The notes under the pieces were generated by a model that was given only the letters and a program-made list of their open reading frames with translations, was not told where the DNA came from and did no database searches. DNA of 64,000 nucleotides from CAZZKE01 sp964655005 (GTDB taxonomy: Bacteria; Pseudomonadota; Alphaproteobacteria; Rhodospirillales; JABHCV01): positions 1 to 64,000 of the forward strand of contig CAZZKE010000002.1 of NCBI GenBank assembly GCA_964655005.1. The letters run 5' to 3'. Below, in pieces: positions 1-8,751 of this stretch (the first letter of the stretch is position 1; each line of letters starts with the position of its first letter). Both the position numbers and the translations under genes were made by a program.

Positions 1-48
1 TTACGAGAGTTTTTCGATTTTCATGGACCATACCGGATTGCATAAATA

Positions 49-1647
49 ATGACCCAGACCAGAACCTGCGGCGAGGCGTTGGTGCGACTGCTGGAGCGGC
101 GCGGCGTCGATACCGTGTTCGGCATTCCCGGCGTCCACACGCTGGAGTTATACCGGGGCCTGGCCGGCAGTTCCATCCGCCATGTCCTGGTCCGCCATGA
201 ACAGGGCGCCGGCTTCATGGCCGACGGCTACGCCCGGCTGAGCGGACGCCCCGGCGTATGTTTCGTTATCACCGGCCCCGGGCTGACCAACATCGCCACC
301 GCCATCGGCCAGGCCTATTCGGAATCCGTGCCGATGCTGATTATCTCCACGGTCCGCGCCACCGGGGATCTGGATAACCAGCAGGGCCGGCTGCATGAAA
401 TCAGCGACCAGCGGTCGGTGACGGCGCCGCTTTGCGGATTCGCCGCGACCGCCATGTCGCCCGACGAGGTGCCGGTGCTGATCGACAAGGCGTTCGCCGT
501 TTTCGAAAGTGCCCGCCCGCGCCCGGTGCATATCGAAATACCGCTGGATGTTCTAGCCATGCCAGTCGACGGCGACTGGCGACCGGCCTCGACATTATCC
601 CGCCCAACCCCCGACCCAACCGATCTCGCCGCCGCCGCAAGGCTGCTTGGCCAGGCCAGCAGGCCGGTTATCATCGCCGGCGGCGGGGCCTGTGACGGCG
701 GGGCGGACCTGGTCCGGCTGGCCGAGTCGCTAGCCGCGCCGGTAATCACCACGGTCGCCGCCAAGGGCCTGATCGATGACGCTCACCCGCTTTGCCTGTC
801 GAGCACCCTGCCGCGCACCGAGACCCAGGAATTGCTGGCCCAGGCCGACGCCGTGCTGGCGGTCGGCACCGAACTGGCGGAAACCGATAGCTGGGTGGAC
901 CGGCTGTCCCTGCCCGGCGCCATCGTCAGGATCGATATCGATCCGGGGCAAATCGACAGTCCTTACGCGGCCACCGTCGGCATTATAGCGGACGCCGCCG
1001 CCGCCCTGGCCGGCCTGGCCGGTTTGCTGTCGGAGCATATCCCCGGCGATACCGCCGCCGTCGAAAAACGGGTCGGCAAAATTCGGCGGACCCACAGGGA
1101 AGATGAAACGGCACTAAGGAAAAGCCACCGCCGGGTCCTTGAGGTTTTGAAGGCAGGCCTGCCCGAATCGGCGGCCATATTCACCGATATGACGCAGATC
1201 GCCTATTCGGGAAACGATATTTTCCCATCCTCCCGGCCCCGGTCATGGTTTCACCCCAGCGGTTTCGGGACCCTGGGTTATGCCCTGCCCGCCGCCATCG
1301 GCGGCAAACTGGCGTCGCCATCGACGACGGTTGTAGCCCTGGCCGGCGACGCCGGATTCCAGTTCACCGTTCAGGAACTGGCGGTGGCCATGGAACTTGA
1401 CCTGCACATAGTCGTCATATTGTGGAACAACGACGCCCTGGGCCAAATTCGCGACGACATGGTGGCCATGGGAATCGAAAAAATCGGCGTCGAGCAGCGT
1501 AACCCGGATTTCTCCCTGCTGGCCAAGGCCTACGGCGCCGCCTACCGGCGGTCCGGCGGCGCCGATCAGTTGGCCGGCGACCTTGCGGAGGCGCTGGCCG
1601 GATCCGGAACCTGGATGATAGAAGTCAGGCAGGTCGATTTTTCATAA
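49..1647 (+). CDS. aruI: Thiamine-diphosphate enzyme, 5-guanidino-2-oxopentanoate (2-ketoarginine) decarboxylase-like
   Basis: 532-residue acetolactate-synthase-fold enzyme. The N-terminal domain (FGIPGVHTLELYRGL, then the cofactor-activating Glu in VRHEQGAGF) and the C-terminal diphosphate site (GDAGF near residue 430, WNND near 460) are both visible. Many ThDP enzymes share this fold. The specific opening and the neighbouring AruH-like transaminase favour AruI, which decarboxylates 2-ketoarginine to 4-guanidinobutyraldehyde in the arginine transaminase pathway. It is cytosolic. The gene converges with aruH and their ends overlap by 23 bases. The substrate call is inferred from context; a generic acetolactate synthase or another 2-oxoacid decarboxylase remains possible. 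Confidence 0.75.
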   Translation: MTQTRTCGEALVRLLERRGVDTVFGIPGVHTLELYRGLAGSSIRHVLVRHEQGAGFMADGYARLSGRPGVCFVITGPGLTNIATAIGQAYSESVPMLIISTVRATGDLDNQQGRLHEISDQRSVTAPLCGFAATAMSPDEVPVLIDKAFAVFESARPRPVHIEIPLDVLAMPVDGDWRPASTLSRPTPDPTDLAAAARLLGQASRPVIIAGGGACDGGADLVRLAESLAAPVITTVAAKGLIDDAHPLCLSSTLPRTETQELLAQADAVLAVGTELAETDSWVDRLSLPGAIVRIDIDPGQIDSPYAATVGIIADAAAALAGLAGLLSEHIPGDTAAVEKRVGKIRRTHREDETALRKSHRRVLEVLKAGLPESAAIFTDMTQIAYSGNDIFPSSRPRSWFHPSGFGTLGYALPAAIGGKLASPSTTVVALAGDAGFQFTVQELAVAMELDLHIVVILWNNDALGQIRDDMVAMGIEKIGVEQRNPDFSLLAKAYGAAYRRSGGADQLAGDLAEALAGSGTWMIEVRQVDFS

Positions 1648-2803
1648 CGAAACGGGCGATCCGCCTGCACCCTTCGGCCAGGTCGGCATCCGAAGCGGCC
1701 AGGCTTAGCCGCACATGGCCGGCCCCGCTGGGACCGAAGGCCTCGCCGGAAAGTACCGAAACGTTTTCGCTTTCATAAAGCCGTTCCATGAATTGCCCGG
1801 ATGTCATTCCGGTGGCCCGGATATCGGCCATCACGAACATGCCGCCTTCGGGCCATCCGGCGGTGACCCCGTCGATGGCGTCAAGGTCGGCACAAACCCG
1901 GTCCCGACGCGCCCTGTATGTTTTCTTCATTTGGTCGAGTTCATCCAGGTGGTTGCCAAGGGCAAACAGCGCCGCGTCCTGAATAAACGGCGACAGGCCA
2001 TACAGCATACTGCCGGCCAGGTTTTCGACATGCCTGATCAGCCCGGTCGGGCCGATCAGCCAGCCCAGCCGCCAACCGGTCATGGCGTGGGATTTCGAAA
2101 GGCTGGAAACGGTCGCGGTGCGTTCGGCCATTCCGGGTAATGCGCACGGGCTTGTATGGGGCGGGCCATAGGTGATGCCGGCATAGACCTCGTCGGAAAT
2201 CAGCCACAAATCATGACGCCGACAGATGGCCGCCAGTTCTTCCAGGACATCGCGCCCAAGCACGGCCCCGGTCGGATTATGCGGCGTATTGATCAGCAGG
2301 GCGCGGCTGTTCGGGCCGATCGCCGCCTCGATCCGCCGGGGATCGAGGCGGAAGCCGTGTTCGGGATCAAGCGCCACATTCACCAGCGTCGCGCCGCAGG
2401 CCCCGACCACCCCCTCGTATGTCACATACATGGGTTCCGGTACGATAATTTCATCGCCGGAACCAAGCACGCACATGGCGGTCATCATCAGGACGTTCTG
2501 CGCCCCGGCCAGAATGGCCACGTTGTCGCCGGTTACCTGCTGGCCGGTGTCGCGCCGGTGGTTGTCGGCGACCGCCTGACGCAATTCGGCAATGCCGACC
2601 GGCGGCGTGTAGTGATGCCGTCCCCGGCGCAGGCTGTCCACCGCAACCTCGACAATCGGGTCCGGCGTATTGAAATCGGGATCGCCGACCGACAGCACGA
2701 TAACATCCTCGCCGCGCCGCCAGCGTTGCTCGGCCAGATGGTGGATATCCCAGGCGCGGGCGCCATCGCCGGCGATGCGCTCGACTAGCGGTGCGTATTT
2801 CAT
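1625..2803 (-). CDS. aruH: Class I/II PLP aminotransferase, arginine:pyruvate transaminase-like
   Basis: About 392 residues. It resembles Pseudomonas AruH along its length as I recall that protein, including RIAGDGARAWDIH at the start, SVGDPDF, NTPHNPTG, SDEVYAG, the PLP-lysine motif SLSKSHAMTGWR (Lys about 237) and GEAFGPSGAGHVRLS near the end. AruH moves the amino group of arginine to pyruvate, giving 2-ketoarginine for the AruI decarboxylase encoded opposite. The start at 2803 is chosen because it aligns with the AruH start. An ATG at 2815 and a longer open frame to 2878 are alternatives, and no start has a convincing Shine-Dalgarno. The gene is divergent from the amino-acid binding protein at 2955. 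Confidence 0.8.
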   Translation of the reverse strand: MKYAPLVERIAGDGARAWDIHHLAEQRWRRGEDVIVLSVGDPDFNTPDPIVEVAVDSLRRGRHHYTPPVGIAELRQAVADNHRRDTGQQVTGDNVAILAGAQNVLMMTAMCVLGSGDEIIVPEPMYVTYEGVVGACGATLVNVALDPEHGFRLDPRRIEAAIGPNSRALLINTPHNPTGAVLGRDVLEELAAICRRHDLWLISDEVYAGITYGPPHTSPCALPGMAERTATVSSLSKSHAMTGWRLGWLIGPTGLIRHVENLAGSMLYGLSPFIQDAALFALGNHLDELDQMKKTYRARRDRVCADLDAIDGVTAGWPEGGMFVMADIRATGMTSGQFMERLYESENVSVLSGEAFGPSGAGHVRLSLAASDADLAEGCRRIARFVMKNRPA

Positions 2804-2902
2804 GGCCGAAAACATTCCATAGAACTTATCGTCTTTCCTACTATAATGGGATCGTATAACAATGAAGTTAAGCTGCATCCCACAAGGAAACGAATACTTT
2901 CT

Positions 2903-2930
2903 TTGAGAGCAGATGCAGGAATTTTATAAT
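2903..2930 (+). promoter_or_regulatory. Putative sigma-70-type promoter of the amino-acid binding protein gene
   Basis: TTGAGA (2903-2908) and TATAAT (2925-2930) are separated by 16 bases, 25 bases before the binding-protein start codon. Seen by eye only; the position in the divergent aruH/binding-protein region supports it. Confidence 0.5.
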
Positions 2931-2954
2931 ACTTGAATGACAGGGAGTAAAATT

Positions 2955-3782
2955 ATGAAAAATATATGGAAACTTGTTCTGGGAGCAGTCCTGCTGACGG
3001 CGCCCATAGCCGGCGCCGATGCCGGCGAAGTCCTGAACCGGGTCATCAAAAACAAGGTTGTCATTCTTGCATCGGACGCCGAATATCCGCCGCAATCGTT
3101 CCTTAACAAGAAAAACGAAATGGATGGCTTCGACGTCGATGTCGGCAAGGAAATCGCCAAACGCTTCGGCGCCAAACTGAAAATCGTCACGCCGGGCTGG
3201 GATATCATTACCGCCGGCAACTGGGGCACCCGCTGGGATATATCGGTCGGCTCGATGACCCCGACCAAGGCCCGCGCCAAGGTCCTTACCTTCCCGGCCG
3301 TCTACTATTACACCCCGGCTTCGTTCGCCGTTCATAAAGACAGTAAAATCAACAGCATATCGGGCCTTAACGGCAAGAAAATCGGCGTCTGCGGCGGCTG
3401 TACCTACGAATCGTACATGAACAAAAATCTGGTTATCGACGCCCAGGGAACGCCCAAGTTCAACTATCAGGTGACCGCCGGTGAACTTCGTTCCTACGAG
3501 ACCGACGTCAACGCCTTCGACGATCTGCGGGTCGGTGACGGCAAGCGTCTGGACGCCGTGCTGTCGTCTTTGCCGACCATCCAGGAAGCCATAAAGAACG
3601 GCTATCCCATGAAGGTCCTGGGCGAGCCGGTTTTCTACGAACCGCTGGCGGTTGCGGTCGACAAGGGCGACCCCGAATTCGCCGCGAAAATTGCCGATAC
3701 CATAAAGGCGATGCACGACGACGGCACCTTGAAGAAACTGTCCATGAAATGGTACGGCGTCGATTATTCAAGCGCCAAATAG
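2955..3782 (+). CDS. Amino-acid ABC transporter substrate-binding protein
   Basis: 275-residue periplasmic family 3 solute-binding protein. It starts with a clear signal peptide (MKNIWKLVLGAVLLTAPIAGADA) followed by VILASDAEYPPQSF and MDGFDVDVGKEIAKRFGAKL, the usual ligand-lobe signature of polar amino-acid binders. An upstream ATG at 2937 is possible, but AGGGAG at 2942-2947 sits properly before the 2955 ATG. It is followed nine bases later by a permease of the same transporter type. Next to aruH/aruI a basic amino acid such as arginine is a reasonable ligand guess, but nothing in the sequence fixes it. Confidence 0.8.
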   Translation: MKNIWKLVLGAVLLTAPIAGADAGEVLNRVIKNKVVILASDAEYPPQSFLNKKNEMDGFDVDVGKEIAKRFGAKLKIVTPGWDIITAGNWGTRWDISVGSMTPTKARAKVLTFPAVYYYTPASFAVHKDSKINSISGLNGKKIGVCGGCTYESYMNKNLVIDAQGTPKFNYQVTAGELRSYETDVNAFDDLRVGDGKRLDAVLSSLPTIQEAIKNGYPMKVLGEPVFYEPLAVAVDKGDPEFAAKIADTIKAMHDDGTLKKLSMKWYGVDYSSAK

Positions 3783-3791
3783 CGCATAGAA

Positions 3792-4751
3792 TTGGACCTC
3801 TATGAATTATTAGGGAGGCGCTGGTTTCGGCTGGCGCTTCTCTTTATCGTCGTGACGGTTCTGGCCGTCGCCATGAAACTGGCCGACACCGTGGTCGGCC
3901 AGTGGATGGCGCCGGCGCTGGGGGTCATGACCGACCCCGGTTTTTTCGATCAGTTGCAGGTCGGCCTCATACTGGGTACGGCCTTCGTCCTGAATTCCCT
4001 GGCGATCCGGTTGCTGCCGTTCCGGGCGCAATTGCTGGTGATCTGGCTGGAACTGCTGATTCTGGTCCTGGCCTTTTTCGATTCCTTCGGCCTCAGCTAT
4101 CCGTTTATCTGGACGCGCCTGCCCTTCCTGATAACCCAGGGGGCGTTTACCACCATTTATATCTCCATGATCGCTATTTTTCTGGCCTGTATCCTGGCCA
4201 TGGCCGGGGCCCTGGCGCGGTTGTCACGGAACGGCCCGGCCTATGGCATAGCCACTTTTTACATATCCTTTTTCCGCGGCACGCCGTTGCTGCTTCAGGT
4301 CTATCTGATTTATCTGGGGCTGCCGCAACTGGGCTACGACGTGGCGGCGGTACCGGCGGGCATCGCCGCCCTGTCGTTATGTTACGGCGCCTACATGGCG
4401 GAGATATTCCGGGCCGGGATCCAGAGCATTTCCCATGGCCAAAACGAGGCCGGGCTGGCCCTTGGCCTGCACAAGGGAACAATCATGCGCAAAATCATCC
4501 TGCCCCAGGCCATGCGTATCATCATCCCGCCGACCGGCAATCAATTTATCGCCATGCTCAAGGATAGCTCGCTGATTTCGGTGATCGGGGTCTGGGATCT
4601 GATGTTCCTGGCCCGCACCCAGGGCCGCAGTGAATTCAAGCACCTGGAAATGCTGATTACGGCGGCCCTTATCTACTGGATCATTTCGGCGATGTTCGAA
4701 CTGATCCAGGTGCGCATCGAAAAGCATTACGGCAAAAGTCTGCTGCGGTAA
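3792..4751 (+). CDS. Amino-acid ABC transporter permease (HisM/GlnP type) with N-terminal extension
   Basis: 319 residues starting from TTG; no ATG fits, because ATG at 3802 hits a stop at once. The conserved permease part begins near residue 110 (LITQGAFTTIYISMIAIFLA). It includes the ATPase-coupling EAA loop (NEAGLALGLHKGTIMRKIILPQAMR) and ends in a last helix before EKHYGKSLL. About 100 residues with extra hydrophobic segments precede the usual domain. Only one permease is present and no ATP-binding subunit lies within the window, so the transporter must borrow an ATPase or have it encoded elsewhere. Confidence 0.8.
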   Translation: MDLYELLGRRWFRLALLFIVVTVLAVAMKLADTVVGQWMAPALGVMTDPGFFDQLQVGLILGTAFVLNSLAIRLLPFRAQLLVIWLELLILVLAFFDSFGLSYPFIWTRLPFLITQGAFTTIYISMIAIFLACILAMAGALARLSRNGPAYGIATFYISFFRGTPLLLQVYLIYLGLPQLGYDVAAVPAGIAALSLCYGAYMAEIFRAGIQSISHGQNEAGLALGLHKGTIMRKIILPQAMRIIIPPTGNQFIAMLKDSSLISVIGVWDLMFLARTQGRSEFKHLEMLITAALIYWIISAMFELIQVRIEKHYGKSLLR

Positions 4752-4767
4752 ATATCCAGGGGGCCGA

Positions 4768-6192
4768 ATGCTTTTACATAATCTGGACGCATCGGGAGTG
4801 CTGGCGGGGCTGCGCGAGGGCAAATTTTCAGTCGGCGAGTATGTCGGGGAATTACTGCTGCGGGCCGGGCGGTATTCGGACCTGAACGCCTTTTCCTCGC
4901 TGGATGAAGACGACATCCGGGCCAATGCTGATGCCGCCGATGCGGCATTGCGGCGGGCCGACACAATCGGGGCGCTGCATGGCCTGGCCATCGCCATCAA
5001 GGATAACATCAATGTGGCCGGGCAGCCAACTACCGCCGGCACCCCGGCCCTGCGAAACAACAGGACCAAGGCCGACGCCCCCGTGGTCGATGCCTTGCGG
5101 CGGGCCGGGGCGATCCCGTTCGGGCGCACCAACATGCATGAACTGGCTTATGGCCTGACCAGCAACAACGCCGCCTTCGGCGCGGTTCGCAACCCCTATG
5201 ATCGCGACCTGATCGCCGGCGGCAGCAGCGGCGGCTCGGCGGTGGCGGTGGCGGCGCGGCTGGTTCCGGCGGCGCTCGGCACCGATACCGGCGGCTCGGT
5301 GCGGGTGCCCGCCGCACTGTGCGGCCTGGTCGGATTGCGGCCCACCATCGGGCGCTATTCGGCGGCCGGGATCGTGCCGATTTCGCACACTCGCGATACC
5401 GCCGGGCCGATCACCCGAAGCGTCGCCGACGCCGTACTGCTGGATGGCGTTCTTGGCGGCCAGGACGAGGCCCCGCCCACCGTCTCGCTTGGCGGTTTGC
5501 GAATCGGGGTGCCACGCGGCTATTTCTTCGATCCCCTGGATGACGAATTGAGCCATGTTATCGAAAATGAACTCGACTGGCTGGCCGGCGAAGGGGTCGT
5601 TCTGATAGAGGCCGACATGGACGAAGTCGCGGGCTGCAACCCCCGCATCGGGCGGCCCATTACCTCGGCCGAAATTCTCGATGACCTGCCGCGATACCTG
5701 GCGGCCCACGGCGGCGGAATTGGCCTGGGCGACGTGCTGGCCCAGGTCGCCAGCCCCGATGTGCGGGCCGTTGTCGAGCGGCAATTCGACCCCAAGGAAC
5801 GCGACGGCATCATGGCCGCCTATGAACTGGCGATGCGCCGCGACCGACCGGCGCTGCGGGCCGCCTATGAACGTTATTTCGAAGACCACCGGCTCGACGC
5901 TATCCTGATCCCGACGGCCCCGGTTCCGGCCCGCCCGATCGGCGATGACGAGACCGTCGAACTGGCCGGCCGGCGGCACTCCACCACCGGCACTTTCGTG
6001 CGCAATACCGGCCCGACATCGATCATCGGCCTGCCGGGGCTGGCAATTCCCGTCGGGCTTACGGCATCGGGGTTGCCGGTGGGCATGGAACTGGATGGCC
6101 GGGCCGGGCATGACCGGCGCTTGCTGGCGATTGGCCTGGCCTGGGAGAAACTGCACCCACCCATGCCGCCGCCACCCGGCATTTTATCCTGA
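4768..6192 (+). CDS. Amidase signature family hydrolase
   Basis: 474 residues. The Lys-Ser-Ser triad is visible: Lys78 in AIAIKDNINVAG, cis-Ser153 in GGSSGGSAVA, and nucleophile Ser177 in GTDTGGSVRVPAALCGLVGLRPT. It hydrolyses a carboxamide or carbamoyl bond; family members act on indoleacetamide, mandelamide, allophanate and others. A GGGGG-rich ribosome site lies just before the ATG, 17 bases after the permease stop, so it is probably co-transcribed. In an arginine-catabolic context a role in 4-guanidinobutyramide hydrolysis is conceivable but unproven. The 3' end overlaps the convergent glycosyltransferase gene by nine bases. Confidence 0.75.
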   Translation: MLLHNLDASGVLAGLREGKFSVGEYVGELLLRAGRYSDLNAFSSLDEDDIRANADAADAALRRADTIGALHGLAIAIKDNINVAGQPTTAGTPALRNNRTKADAPVVDALRRAGAIPFGRTNMHELAYGLTSNNAAFGAVRNPYDRDLIAGGSSGGSAVAVAARLVPAALGTDTGGSVRVPAALCGLVGLRPTIGRYSAAGIVPISHTRDTAGPITRSVADAVLLDGVLGGQDEAPPTVSLGGLRIGVPRGYFFDPLDDELSHVIENELDWLAGEGVVLIEADMDEVAGCNPRIGRPITSAEILDDLPRYLAAHGGGIGLGDVLAQVASPDVRAVVERQFDPKERDGIMAAYELAMRRDRPALRAAYERYFEDHRLDAILIPTAPVPARPIGDDETVELAGRRHSTTGTFVRNTGPTSIIGLPGLAIPVGLTASGLPVGMELDGRAGHDRRLLAIGLAWEKLHPPMPPPPGILS

Positions 6193-6792
6193 AGGCGTAT
6201 TTGAAAGCCATTTTTCGTAGGCTTTGCCGTCGTCGATGTCTTCCAGGGTTTCCAGCAGCGCCGCCGACTTGCCCAGCGCGGTCAGGTTAGCCAGCGTATC
6301 GGCCAGGGCGTGCCGCGTTGACCAGCGCACGTTTTCAAACATATCCGCCGTCGCGAAAGAACGATTGCCGCCGACCAGCCAATAGCCGCCATCGACGGCC
6401 GGGCCGAAAACGGCGTCGTGATCGCGCAAGGCCAGCAAAGCGCCTTCCACATGGCCGGGCCGGATGGCCGGTATGTCGGCGCCGATCAGGGCGACCGGGC
6501 CGGGCGGCAGGGTATCGATGGCGCGGCCCATGCGCCACCCTAAATCGCCACCACCCTGGCCGACCGCCGCGAATGCGCCGGGCCAGAACGGCGGTTCCGT
6601 AACGGCTTCATCCGGGCTCAGCGAAATCCAGCAGCGCCAGTCTCCCGCCGCCATGCGGGCCAGCAAACCGGACAGGTTCCGGCGATAAAATTCCAATGCC
6701 CGCCGATTGCCGATTTCGGCGGCCAGACGGGTCTTGACCCGGCCCAGTTCCGGTTTCCGGGCGAACACGACAAGATGGCGGTCGGGCGTCAC
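6184..6792 (-). CDS. TIGR04282-type glycosyltransferase (arsenosugar biosynthesis family)
   Basis: About 202 residues. LVVFARKPELGRVKTRLA near the N-terminus, ALIGADIPAIRP and FGPAVDGGYWLVG are hallmarks of the small GT-A-like family TIGR04282. GTG at 6792 is chosen because it overlaps the TGA stop of the upstream gene (GTGA, 6789-6792), indicating translational coupling; a longer open frame to 6849 lies inside that gene. The partner belongs to TIGR04283 and the two families usually travel together. No ArsS-type radical SAM gene was seen beside them, so an arsenosugar product is not shown. Confidence 0.75.
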   Translation of the reverse strand: MTPDRHLVVFARKPELGRVKTRLAAEIGNRRALEFYRRNLSGLLARMAAGDWRCWISLSPDEAVTEPPFWPGAFAAVGQGGGDLGWRMGRAIDTLPPGPVALIGADIPAIRPGHVEGALLALRDHDAVFGPAVDGGYWLVGGNRSFATADMFENVRWSTRHALADTLANLTALGKSAALLETLEDIDDGKAYEKWLSNTPSG

Positions 6793-7475
6793 CGGTACAG
6801 CCTTTCCAGTATACGGGGCGGCAGACCGAGAAAAAAAAGCCCCAGACACAGCAAATTGCGCAGCGGTCTCAAAATATAGCCGCCACGGCGGTAGCGCTCG
6901 GCCGAGGTTAGCGCCACCGCATCGAGCACGGTTATCCTGCCGCCGCCGATACGCCGCGCCAGGTCGACATCCTCCATCAGCGGCAGCGCACGAAAACCGC
7001 CCAATCGATCATAAAAATCGCGCGATATCAGCAGCCCCTGGTCGCCATAGGGCAGGCCGAACGCCCGCGACCGCCAGGCAACCATGCCCTCAAGCCGCCG
7101 GGCCGATGGCCCGTCATCATCAAGGCGAAACTGAAATACGGCGGCGCGGCGGCGGTTTTCCGGATCGGCCATGAAGGTTTCGACGCGGCCGCGCCAGCCT
7201 TCCGAAAGCCGGGTATCGGCGTGCAGGAACAGCAACCACCGGCCCGCCGCCGCCGCCGCCCCGGCGGCAAGCTGGCGCCCGCGTCCGGGCGGGGTTGCGA
7301 CGATCCGGGCGCCGCGCCCGGTCGCAATCCGGCAGGTATCATCGGCAGAGCCGCCATCGGCGATAATCAGGTCTGCGGGCCCGCCGCCAAGGGCGTCCAG
7401 AACCGGGCCGATGCGCCCGGCTTCGTTGAGGGTCGGAATAATGATGCTTAAGGCGGGCTGGTCTGCTGGCGGCAT
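6789..7475 (-). CDS. TIGR04283-type glycosyltransferase (arsenosugar biosynthesis family)
   Basis: 228 residues, GT2 fold. Features are LSIIIPTLNEAGRIGPVL at the N-terminus, IADGGSADDT for the nucleotide site, FLHADTRL as the DxD-like metal motif, and LPLMEDVDLARRI as the acceptor-side Glu-Asp motif. The C-terminal 25 residues (LRNLLCLGLFFLGLPP) are hydrophobic and may touch the membrane. It forms a two-gene operon with the downstream TIGR04282 protein through a 4-base overlap. Substrate unknown. Confidence 0.75.
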   Translation of the reverse strand: MPPADQPALSIIIPTLNEAGRIGPVLDALGGGPADLIIADGGSADDTCRIATGRGARIVATPPGRGRQLAAGAAAAAGRWLLFLHADTRLSEGWRGRVETFMADPENRRRAAVFQFRLDDDGPSARRLEGMVAWRSRAFGLPYGDQGLLISRDFYDRLGGFRALPLMEDVDLARRIGGGRITVLDAVALTSAERYRRGGYILRPLRNLLCLGLFFLGLPPRILERLYR

Positions 7476-7504
7476 GCTTTATCCATAGCATATACCGGGC
7501 CGTG

Positions 7505-7696
7505 CTAACGCCGGTTTTTAATATCCAGGCGGCGCCAGCCCCGTTCCACGGCATTGACGATTTTCAGCGCCGCCGAACTAATCAGGTCATCGACCGGGGT
7601 GGGGCGGTTATCGAAATTGTGGTGGTGGCGATATTCTATCTGGCTCATATGGGCGAAGTGATCGTGATTTCGACTAATAAATCGATATGGGTTCAT
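7505..7696 (-). CDS. Small hypothetical protein
   Basis: 63 residues if started at ATG 7696 (MNPYRFISRNHDHF). It is His/Arg/Asn-rich and ends in an amphipathic stretch (SSAALKIVNAVERGWRRL). I recognise no family. It lies 29 bases upstream of the TIGR04283 gene on the same strand and is divergent from the LysR gene, a place where LysR targets often sit. The open frame continues upstream to 7744, so the start is uncertain. It could also be spurious. Confidence 0.35.
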   Translation of the reverse strand: MNPYRFISRNHDHFAHMSQIEYRHHHNFDNRPTPVDDLISSAALKIVNAVERGWRRLDIKNRR

Positions 7697-7775
7697 GATT
7701 AATTTCCATTCATCTGTCGCGGTTAAGTTGATTTGATCTAACACATGATTTACAAGGGAAATATCACCACTACAA

Positions 7776-7804
7776 ACGAGTATTCCTCGTTCTATATGAT
7801 AGAA
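7776..7804. promoter_or_regulatory. Two adjacent inverted repeats, putative LysR operator
   Basis: ACGAG-N5-CTCGT (7776-7790) shares a base with TTCTAT-N3-ATAGAA (7790-7804). Both are perfect and lie 17-45 bases before the LysR start codon in the divergent region. LysR regulators commonly bind such sites to autoregulate. Binding is inferred. Confidence 0.45.
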
Positions 7805-7820
7805 AAACTATGGTATAAAT

Positions 7821-8723
7821 ATGGATCGCCGCCTGCCGCCGCTGAATTCGCTGCGCGCCTTCGAGGCCGCCGCCCGCCATTTAAGTTTCACCAGGGCGGC
7901 GCTTGAACTGAACGTTACCCCGGCCGCCATCAGTCACCAGATCAAGGCGCTGGAGGATCGCCTGGGGGCGCCGCTGTTTGTCCGCCTGACCAGGGCGCTA
8001 CGGTTGACCGAACGGGGCCGGGCCGGGCTACCCATGTTGTCCGATGGCCTTGATTTGCTGGCCGGGGGCGTAAAGAAAATGACCGAAAATCCGGAAATTG
8101 AGGTCTTCACCATCACCTCGGCGCCATCGTTCGCCGCCAAGTGGCTGGTTCCCAGGCTCGATGATTTCCAGGAACGGAACCCGGGCATCAAGGTCCGCAT
8201 CGACGCCTCGATAGGTCTGGTCGATTTGCGCCGGGACGGCGTCGATGTGGCGATCCGCTATGGCGGCGGCGATTATCCCGGCCATAGCGCCGACCGGCTG
8301 TTCGATGAAGAAGTATTCCCGGTCTGTAGCCCGAAGCTGATGGCCGGGCCGCATCCGCTGAAAAATCCCGAAGACCTGGTCCATCATTCCCTGCTGCACG
8401 TCGGCTATACGGCGACCGATCCGTCCTATCCGGATTGGCGCATGTGGCTGAAATCGGCCGGTGCGAGCAATGTGGACTGGCGCAAGGGACCGGAATTTTC
8501 ATTTGAAAACATGGCCGTGCAGGCGGCGCTGCAAGGCCATGGCGTGGCCCTTGTCAACTCCACCCTGGTCGGCGACGACCTGGCCTCGGGCGGGCTGGTC
8601 AGGCCATTCGAACTGGGCATCGTCACGGACTTCGCCTATTATCTGGTAATTCCCACCGGGGCCCTGGAACGGCCCGCCGTCGACGCCTTCCGCCGATGGC
8701 TTCTTGGTATGGCATGTTCTTGA
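7821..8723 (+). CDS. LysR-family transcriptional regulator, GcvA-like
   Basis: 300 residues. The winged helix at residues 5-65 (LNSLRAFEAAARHLSFTRAALELNVTPAAISHQIKALE) is followed by the LysR substrate-binding domain (VFTITSAPSFAAKWLVPRL, DVAIRYGGGDYPG), closest to the GcvA/DsdC-like subgroup. It binds DNA as a tetramer in the cytosol in response to an unknown effector. The likely targets are the divergent small gene and itself, through the palindromes at 7776-7804. GcvA in enteric bacteria controls glycine cleavage, but no gcv gene is nearby, so no pathway is assigned. Confidence 0.85.
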   Translation: MDRRLPPLNSLRAFEAAARHLSFTRAALELNVTPAAISHQIKALEDRLGAPLFVRLTRALRLTERGRAGLPMLSDGLDLLAGGVKKMTENPEIEVFTITSAPSFAAKWLVPRLDDFQERNPGIKVRIDASIGLVDLRRDGVDVAIRYGGGDYPGHSADRLFDEEVFPVCSPKLMAGPHPLKNPEDLVHHSLLHVGYTATDPSYPDWRMWLKSAGASNVDWRKGPEFSFENMAVQAALQGHGVALVNSTLVGDDLASGGLVRPFELGIVTDFAYYLVIPTGALERPAVDAFRRWLLGMACS

Positions 8724-8751
8724 TTTGTTCCGTTATATCGGCTAGGCTTGG

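Noticed and set aside
4852..6156. Long open frame of 434 codons on the minus strand
   Set aside because: It lies wholly opposite the amidase gene and shows Gly/Arg/His-rich low-complexity composition typical of antisense frames in GC-rich DNA.
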